64,000 nucleotides of DNA from Sambucus nigra. Its lineage: Eukaryota; Streptophyta; Magnoliopsida; Dipsacales; Adoxaceae. Position 1 is the first letter of the stretch. Each line of letters begins with the position of its first letter. Shown here in pieces: positions 57,041 to 64,000 of the stretch. The notes under the pieces were generated by a model. It made no database searches. It saw only the letters and a list, made by a program, of their open reading frames with translations, and had not been told where the DNA came from. Location: positions 11,014,633 through 11,078,632 of the forward strand of contig OX422220.1 of NCBI GenBank assembly GCA_949130495.1, written 5' to 3'. Made by a program: the position numbers and the translations under genes.

Positions 57041-58123
57041 CAAAACCTCCTCTGAATACAACTCTTGAACACATATAAATGGCTATACTAAACCAATGGA
57101 TCCATATCAACGGATACAAAGCTGGATCGCCACGACTGCAAGTCTGACCATTCAACTCTATTAACCTGTATACACAATAATAATGCATGTGTGATGTTTT
57201 TCTTATAAATTTCGGTCATCGCCCTAAAGTTACAAAAATATCTCCAATATATCAATATAAAGCATGCAGTTAATTTACAATAAATATGCCACCCATCGAC
57301 TGTCACATGCAATAAGTTCCTCACCTCTCATCTAAGTGAAAAACTATTAGCATGTCCCAACCCAACCATAACTATACTAAACGTATCTATCTCTAGATAA
57401 TTGAGTAATATCACGCAATGAACAACTAACGTATAACTCTACTAATTACCCAAATAGGATTTCACCTTGAGGCTCGCATATATTTTCTCTTTAAGATATT
57501 CGGATTCTCATAAAAGTAAAGATCTCTCTGTTTAAATATCTTTTTAATTAAAAATTTTAGTTTTTAAACTACCATCAATGATAAACAACAACTATGTATC
57601 CTGTAAAAGGTATATAACTAACTACACTTATAAGAATACAACCTAAATACCAACCCCCACATTGTCCCTCATAAGAAAAATATAAGTAAACCACATAAAG
57701 TATTTAACATGAGATAGGGTTCATTATAAATTTTCCATCACTAGACTATATTAAATTCAGTCTCATTATTTATTACATCTCACGAAGGCCACTACCTCCG
57801 GGGACCAACTCGTGCCTCTATCAGAAAGTCTATAGGAGTCCCTTACCTAAAAAGCTTACACAAAGCACAAACAAGTTAGACTTGGGGCGATTACTACACA
57901 GTACACAGTCAACAGGCCCATACCCAACCTATTCGATGGATTAGGTTATCCCATCTTCTCTCATCATGAATCGATGACCAACCGAAGCGTATGATCTAAC
58001 ATAATGACCTCAACTACATCTTGTCCATCTCATTCGGGAGCATGGTCCACATTCCCGATATTGAACGCAACCGCTAACCAATCGATACACCATGAGTAAA
58101 GGTATGCTCACATAATAAACACA

Positions 58124-58166
<43 letters not shown>
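57041..58166 (-). repeat. Middle part of solo LTR D
   Basis: It resembles element C LTR 35780 onward (GACTGCAAG, then CTCACCTCTCATCTAAGTG against CTCACCCCTCATCTAAATG). It ends in a (TA)n(CA)n microsatellite (58128-58166) where the Helitron candidate begins. Confidence 0.78.
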
Positions 58167-58168
<2 letters not shown>

Positions 58169-58199
58169 AGGGTATGCCCGTGCCTGAAGGCACGATGAT

Positions 58200-60120
58200 A
58201 ATCGCAAAATGGCGAAAAAAAATTAGTACGTAATTACAAGAAGGCGAAAATTTCATTTGCCAAAAAACAAAATGTAATTTTAAAAAAATTGACCATAATC
58301 TCATTTATTTATACGACAAATCCCATTGCTTAACAAATAATAAATAGTCCAACAACGTTCAAATAGTCTAAATTCATCAATCAAATTGACATTGTGCCTC
58401 AAATTGACAAAATTTCAATCCTAAAAAAATGGATATAGACTTCTATGTTTATTGGACAATCCACCTTGCTTAAGAAGTAACAGTCATTCGTACAATATTC
58501 AAAATGTCCAAATTCATGAAGCAAATACTTCAACGAAACAAAATTCTTTAAAAAAATCATGACGATATTCGGGAAAAACAAACATAATAAGTTAAATTTT
58601 AAAAAAAATGAACAAAATTTCATTTGTTTATATGACTATCCACCTGTTTAAGGTATGAAAAACACTTCAACAATAAAAAATAGTGACTCATACATCACCT
58701 ATTTAAATAAACAGGCTTATTAATTTGATAAACTATTGGCACTAATTTGTAATAAATAAAAATGAATTATTCGAATTAAAAAAATAATAAATCAAATTTT
58801 AGTAAAAAAAAATGTCTTCAATATTAATGATGAAGTAAAAACAATTTTTACTAATAAAATTAAATTTTAAATAAACAACAATATTTTACTTAACTAATAT
58901 ATTTGTTACTTTTAGGTCCATCATTCATCTATACAAATCGCACATGCGCGCACACATTAGTTAGAATCAGCATGTCCAAATACATTTAATTATTGTGCAT
59001 CAAACTGTGTTTATGAACATACGTCATTTAGTTCACAATAGACAAAAAAAATTTGAAATAACATATTTTTTAAACAATTTTAGTAAGCTTTTTTACATAC
59101 ATACATACACCGTGTTTATGAACCTATTATGTCACCGTGTTTATAAATATACCTACATATAGACCATGGTACAAACCTATTATGTAAAAAAAAAAAATTA
59201 CCTCATAATTGAAAAAAAAATTGTGCAAATTTTCATATGTTAATATAACTATTCCCCTTTTTAATCTATCATGGCTTTCGAAATAATTGTTAACTATTGT
59301 ACAACACAAATATTTATTAATAAACTAAAAATATTGAGCAAAGTTTATTAATATAAAGATTCACATTGTTAAGAAATAAAAAATATTCATAACAATACTA
59401 ATAGTCCTTCTTGAACCAAACATAAATAACAACATAATCATAAAAAATTTAATTAAAGTCCTAAATTTTATTAGGACACTATCTAAAGATTTTAAAATTT
59501 TGTTACATTTGTCTAGAAACCTTTGTACTAATAGGCACCTCACTTAATCAAACAATACAACTAAGGTTAACTGGGTAATACCTTTGAAATGACACAACAA
59601 CTATTAGTAAGAACGTATGATTTTAAGGCAAAAGACAAAAGGACTAAAAGATCCTAATGGAAAAATGATATCCTCGGTCAAATGGGTATAACCCTATAAT
59701 TTTATCAACACCTAATAATCCTTCTAACTGTTGTCTTCTACCCAATCACAGTACACGCGGTCAGAAGGAAGTGACAGCTATATGTTGTCAGGTCTTTTCA
59801 ATAGCCTTAGATCTTTGGAGCCGCACGCCATCTTTAGATAGCCAAATATTGCACTGTATATTTTGTTGACCCACACAAACCAACGCAAAAGACAAAATTA
59901 GTTGGACACGCACTTTATGTTAGTGGAGTTCGTGTTTTTGTACTTGGTCCGGATGTTGAGCTTTCTTTATATCAGATATTATTTTCTTTAAAATCTTCTC
60001 TAGCCGCGAGCTGTCCATTAACTTGGCCGGTCACTTCCTTGAGTAGACTTGGTCAGTCACCATAGGCATTTTACCAGGCTCAGGCAAATTTTGTGTCCCT
60101 TCAAATCTTATGTTCCCATG
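58200..60120. other. Helitron interior, non-coding part
   Basis: Very AT-rich to about 59650. From 59690 to 60110 a GC-richer block has an open + frame of about 65 codons without ATG (after 59870, with G-H-A-L-Y-V-S-G-V-R-V-F-V-L-G-P-D). It looks like a captured or old coding fragment, but I do not recognise it. Confidence 0.35.
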
Positions 60121-60129
60121 CACACTAAC

Positions 60130-60710
60130 TTTGACAATTTCTTTATATGTACATACATGTAAAAAAAATAGTTTCTTTGCTTACTTAAAAAAGATTTATA
60201 AAAAATAAAAATTATATATTATTACAAATTATTTTTAAATAAGTCATAAGCATTTTTTTCCATAAAAACTGGTTAAACTTTTTATAACTGTTTAAAAACA
60301 CCATTTCAATTGTTTAAAAAAAATAGTTGTGATTTTAAAACAATGTTCTATATAATATAAAAAGTTTTTTTTTACAAAATAATCTTTTTTAACTCTATAT
60401 AAAATTCTGCACAATTTATTTTAAGTTATTTTATAAAAAAAAACTAATACTATTTTCTATGAATATTGATAAAATACTACAAATACTGTAAAACAAACTT
60501 CTTTTTATTTATAAAACAACCCTGTTTTCCTTAAAAAAAATATTTCATCTCTTTTCATTTAAAAAATATATCAACCGTTTTTTTAAATCAATAATTATTT
60601 TTAAAAACTGTTTATAAAAACTAAAATAATATTCTATATAATATAAAAAAATTGATTTTACAAAAATAAACTGTTTTAACTGTTACAAATGTGTCTTTTA
60701 TATAATAAAA
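60130..60710. repeat. AT-rich relic similar to the MULE at 2087-3084
   Basis: Stretches such as CATTTCAATTGTTTAAA flanked by TATAACT/CATAACT and poly-A/T runs recur in the interior of the MULE at 2087-3084. Terminal repeats were not found, so this may be a fragment. Confidence 0.4.
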
Positions 60711-60720
60711 TGCAATAAAA

Positions 60721-60838
60721 TGTGTCCACAGGAGATTAAACCCTTTAACCACAATAAAATGCAAAGTAAAGGTTTCACATGTGTCCACAGGAGATTAGAC
60801 CCTTTAGACCACAATAAAATGCAAAGTAAAGGTTTGTT
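60721..60838. repeat. 59-bp tandem duplication
   Basis: TGTGTCCACAGGAGATTA starts at 60721 and again at 60780. Both copies continue through CCACAATAAAATGCAAAG and AAAGGTTT, with few differences. Confidence 0.9.
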
Positions 60839-60856
60839 ATGTAAAAACTCGGTGAA

Positions 60857-60858
<2 letters not shown>

Positions 60859-60908
<50 letters not shown>
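60859..60908. repeat. (GA)n microsatellite, about 25 units
   Basis: Uninterrupted GA run directly after the 59-bp duplication. The Ser-Leu-repeat ORFs across it are artefacts. Confidence 0.95.
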
Positions 60909-60912
<4 letters not shown>

Positions 60913-61046
60913 AAAATATTCATCGAAAGGATTAAACAGGGTTTCATCTGCAAAATAAAAAAGAAACAAAAAAAAAAAAAAATGAACATAAAAACTAAAC
61001 ACGGAAATAAATAACTATTAAGAAAAACAAATAGGGGTGTGTGTAC

Positions 61047-61123
61047 CTCTTGAAACAATTTGCAAATTGCCTTCATGAATATCTTTACAGGCTGAATGGT
61101 CATCATCTTTTTTATCATCAAAT
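61047..61123 (-). other. Exon-like segment inside the Helitron candidate
   Basis: On the minus strand a CTCAG acceptor precedes 77 bp that end AGAG before GTACAC. One frame reads D-D-K-K-D-D-D-H-S-A-C-K-D-I-H-E-G-N-L-Q-I-V. Another is open as M-T-I-Q-P-V-K-I-F-M-K-A-I-C-K-L-F-Q-E. It could be a captured host exon on the Helitron's own strand. The source gene is not identified. Confidence 0.35.
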
Positions 61124-61549
61124 CTGAGCACCTGAGGGATTAAAAAAAACATTATAAACATAACCATTCATGGTCCGAGTTATTACTGGTTATTCTGTTT
61201 TTCTTGAGCCAACACCGGTAGATCTGAGCCCATTTCTTCGCCACCATTCATAGCCGAGTGATTTGATGGATCAGAGGTGACGAAAAAAATGGAGTATTCC
61301 TACATGAGTGACTCACCTGTTCAAACCCACGTGAAGGGATGGATGGACCACATCACAATAGAACAAACAGACTCCAATCAGTGAGCTTTAATACTAAATA
61401 TTTACAGAGAACTTTAAACAACATAACATGAACCTCTCATACGATTTAGCAAAGGGCCATAAGTAAAACACCAAGATATGATGGAACCTCAAATCCAGTG
61501 ATGAAACGCCTCAAACCTGAAAAATAACAATGAAACGATATATGAAAAA

Positions 61550-62106
61550 CAGAAACCTTAAGCTGAAAAAAAAAGAATGGAGAAAGAGGGGAGGGGAGGG
61601 GAAGATCTATGGAGATGATGTTTGAATCAACACGGCTGTGCTCTGATATAGAAAGCATGGTTGTGCTCTGAATCGTGGTAGGGCTCCCTAAAAAAAGGGC
61701 GGGCGGTGCAGCTAGAATGGTGGCGGGGTGAGAGATGGGTGGGGCAGCTAGAAGGGCGGTGAGAGCTGGGCGGGGCAGCTAGAAGGGAGGCGGCGTGAGA
61801 GCTGGGTGGCGGGGAGCTAAGGCAGCAGGAGGAGAAGGGTGATGGAGAGAGGGGAGATGAGGCAGCGTACGGAGGGGGAGAGAGGTAGTGAATGAGGGGG
61901 GAGGATATTCTCTTGGATGAGAGAGAAATCTCATTTTTTTTGTAAATAACGGGTTGTGCTTTGGGGAGTGGGAAAGAAAGAGTGAGAGAAAGAGAGTTTG
62001 AAATAATGAAAATGTCAGATGGATTGCCTCTCTTCGGTTCTCTGATAGCGTGTAAATGTGTTAAAATTTTCTTTCCCAATAAAATGTTCTCGTGATTAAA
62101 TTTCAT
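61550..62106 (-). other. Purine-rich low-complexity block in the Helitron candidate
   Basis: AGGGGAGG-type and GGCGGGG-type repeats between 61580 and 61890 form a long minus-strand ORF of Ser/Pro/His-rich low complexity (61627-62106). CT-rich minus-strand sequence of this kind often belongs to promoters or 5' leaders. A coding function is unlikely. Confidence 0.4.
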
Positions 62107-62172
62107 CTCAGCCGCTCATTTCATGTCTAGGTGGCTTTAATCCAAGCCACAAATTGTCTTCTCATATTATGA

Positions 62173-63980
62173 ACAGTAAAAACACCCTTATTCCTTATTT
62201 TTTTTATATATATATATATATATCCATCTCAATTAGGTTTACTATCTGTCAAAACCCTGTTGAACATATATACCCATGTAGGATACCACGTACACTCAAG
62301 TACACTGCAAATCATATAAATCCCTAAACATGAGATTATTCATTACATTATGAGGTTAATTAAGTCTTAAACCTTATTAAATCAAACTCATAGTTATTAT
62401 GTCTCTAAACTATGAGTACATCTATCTATTTATATATACCCACACTATCTCATAACGTACACATATGTTTCCTCGTTTAATTCATAAATTGAATTAATCC
62501 CCCGAACACTTTCACTATTTACTCGCTAAGCTCGATATATGATATGACAATAGGATACCGCTCACAAACGCGTTTACCCATTCTAACCCAATCCTAACAC
62601 CAGATTTAATTACTATAGTAAAATGCCATATTTCTAACTTACATAACTATTCTCAATATTAACAAAGTTTGATCTCTCAATAAACTTGTTGGAGGAATCC
62701 TAAGACAAAGTCCAACCCAAAATTTCGGTCTCGTGCACTTCTTAGTAGAAAATTCATAATAAACTAAAAAAATCATAAAAGTACGAAACCATCACCCGCA
62801 CGTATGAAATAAAAAATATACAATGTTATGGTCCAAATCGATTCGACCTTACGACGAATCAATTCAGTTCTGGGAAGAAGCCCAAATGTCATAAGGACAA
62901 AGATGAAGTCCCATACTCAATCAATACCGTAAGCAAATCTAAGTATGTGAACGTGTTTCTAACCTTTTTACGCAATCCTATGGGTTCAATAACATCAAAT
63001 CCAAGACTAAAACTTAAAGATTAAACCCTTTCAACTAACTCATTGTGAAATCATCTTAGGCTATATTCATCATTAATTCCAACCTTAAACATGAAATTAA
63101 CATGTGAATAATTCATAATAATGAAGTTTCATTCTTATACATCAATAATATTTCATATCTACACCATTTGATCCATCAATTTCATGTTTTAATCATTAAC
63201 GTATAAGTAGTCAATGCAGGATAGATTCGTAACGTTCCTACTTAACCCAAATTATTAGTATAATAAAACTTAATCCGACTAATCTCTAAACATGCTTCAA
63301 AACATAGATTTGTAATAGGGAAAGATATATTATAAATCAACTACAAATTCACAATGAGGATTGCAAGTTATTCTTGCCTTAGAATTGAAGAACATGTAGT
63401 GTGGGTTTCAATCCTCGTGGTTTGTCCTTCTTGAACTTTTCTCTGATTCTCCCATATACCCATGGATTATAGGGTTTGATTCTCCTTAGAATAAGTGGAA
63501 ATGAATGACCCTTAATCCTACATAAAAACTTAAATTCTCACACGTCCATTAAATGACTATTTTTAGGCCCAAAATGGGACCAAAATACTACCCGATTGAC
63601 ATAAAACTCATCCTAAGGGTATAGTTGTCCCCCGAGATCAATTTAAAGCAATAAAAACATATAAACATACATTTGAGTCACTCTAGAGTTTAGTCTAAAA
63701 GATACTACCCAAAACACATGATAATACCTCACGACGTCCATAATTTATTCACCTAATTATTCTACGCGTACACATAGTCCACAATCATATAATTAATGTC
63801 AGTAATTAATTATTCCAAACACACGTTACCAAAATTGTACCGCATGCAAAATTTAATTACGATCCTAATTATGACAATTTATTTTTACTAAGCCACGCAA
63901 GTAATAATTAGTCCTATTTATTAATTTATTTCTCACTTAATCAATAATAAATATAGTCCACGAGAATACGGGGTATTACA
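62173..63980 (-). repeat. Right part of solo LTR D
   Basis: It ends GGGTATTACA with target copy AGTAA (63981-63985). It contains two 21-bp-spaced palindromic cores (AAATCGATTCGA at 62835 and CGAATCAATTCA at 62856). AGAAGCCCAAA follows, as in element C LTRs. Low-complexity (TA)n at 62206-62223. Confidence 0.82.
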
Positions 63981-63985
63981 AGTAA

Positions 63986-64000
63986 TTCCCATGTAATAGT
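63986..64000 (+). other. RHD3-like intron resumes
   Basis: Only 15 bases follow the target duplication of solo LTR D. The gene's next exon is not reached. Confidence 0.6.

Larger units (their letters stand above)
58167..62172 (-). mobile_element. Candidate non-autonomous Helitron (about 4.0 kb)
   Basis: Read on the minus strand, the 3' end is CGTGCC-TTCA-GGCACG (hairpin), then GGCATACC and CTAG, followed by T. Helitrons end in a short hairpin plus CTRR before a T. The 5' end is proposed at 62172 (TCATAATATGAGAAGAC), where TC begins but the preceding base is T, not A. Downstream wording (TTAAAGCCACCTAGACATG and GAGCGGCTGAGATG) is like plant Helitron 5' regions, from memory. It splits solo LTR D at a microsatellite. 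No Rep/helicase ORF is present. Confidence 0.62.
43081..63980 (-). mobile_element. Solo LTR of a chromovirus (element D), split by later insertions
   Basis: The left part is 43081-43338 (starts TGTAAAACCCCC), the middle 57041-58166 and the right 62173-63980 (ends CGGGGTATTACA). The 5-bp target duplication AGTAA is intact at 43076-43080 and 63981-63985. No internal region was found, so an earlier element collapsed to one LTR, about 3.2 kb, by LTR-LTR recombination. Middle and right parts resemble the LTR of element C. It sits in the RHD3-like intron after exon d. Confidence 0.85.

Noticed and set aside
60698..61121. Ser-Leu-repeat ORFs and Arg-Glu-repeat ORF
   Set aside because: Translation of the (GA)n microsatellite on both strands.
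61627..62106. 159-codon minus-strand ORF rich in Ser, Pro and His
   Set aside because: Low-complexity translation of a purine-rich block; no domain, and the frame is kept by composition, not by codon usage.
1..64000. tRNA, rRNA, organelle or bacterial genes
   Set aside because: I looked for conserved tRNA and rRNA blocks and operon-like gene spacing and saw none; tRNA-like words occur only as retroelement primer sites.

Overview
The window reads as nuclear DNA of a flowering plant with a retrotransposon-rich genome. The evidence is split exons with GT/GC-AG borders, AT-rich introns, several nested Ty3/gypsy and Ty1/copia elements, MULE, hAT and Helitron DNA transposons, and long microsatellites. 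There is no bacterial gene organisation.

One host gene runs through the whole window on the + strand: a homologue of ROOT HAIR DEFECTIVE 3 (RHD3/SEY1, the atlastin-like, dynamin-related GTPase that fuses ER tubules). Four consecutive coding exons of its helical stalk region can be recognised (601-725, 1403-1665, 1943-2039, 42696-42839). Their phases join exactly. The third intron (2040-42695) is about 40.7 kb, and the intron after the fourth exon is still open at the right edge (>21 kb). Almost all remaining sequence is mobile DNA inside these two introns. The GTPase domain lies left of the window and the C-terminal membrane hairpin lies right of it.

Layout of the 40.7-kb intron: a MULE-like foldback element (2087-3084, target duplication CTTAATATT); a decayed Tat-lineage Ty3/gypsy element on + (about 4325-15966) with two RNase H domains, a tandem array of about 162 bp in its 3' untranslated part and an antisense ORF remnant; an unidentified minus-strand ORF (16271-17065); a Ty1/copia element on the minus strand (about 17066-33566) split by a Tekay-like chromovirus (17459-28029, duplication GGAGT); a non-autonomous hAT element (34343-35236, duplication AATACAAT); and an internally deleted chromovirus (35484-41946).

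Layout of the following intron: a solo LTR (43081-63980, duplication AGTAA) holds a further chromovirus (43339-57040). That chromovirus in turn carries a MULE (47622-48997) in its reverse transcriptase and a 3.2-kb solo LTR (50962-54184, duplication TGTTC) in its gag. The outer solo LTR also holds a candidate non-autonomous Helitron (about 58167-62172).

All element genes carry stops, frameshifts or substituted catalytic residues; none looks autonomous. The least expected signals are a 21-bp-period palindromic minirepeat found at nearly the same LTR position (about 1.0-1.15 kb from the LTR 5' end) in four otherwise different chromovirus LTR families, a GC-AG splice site in the RHD3 homologue, and the exact exon matches across a 40-kb stack of transposons. 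Boundaries were read by eye, without alignment software.
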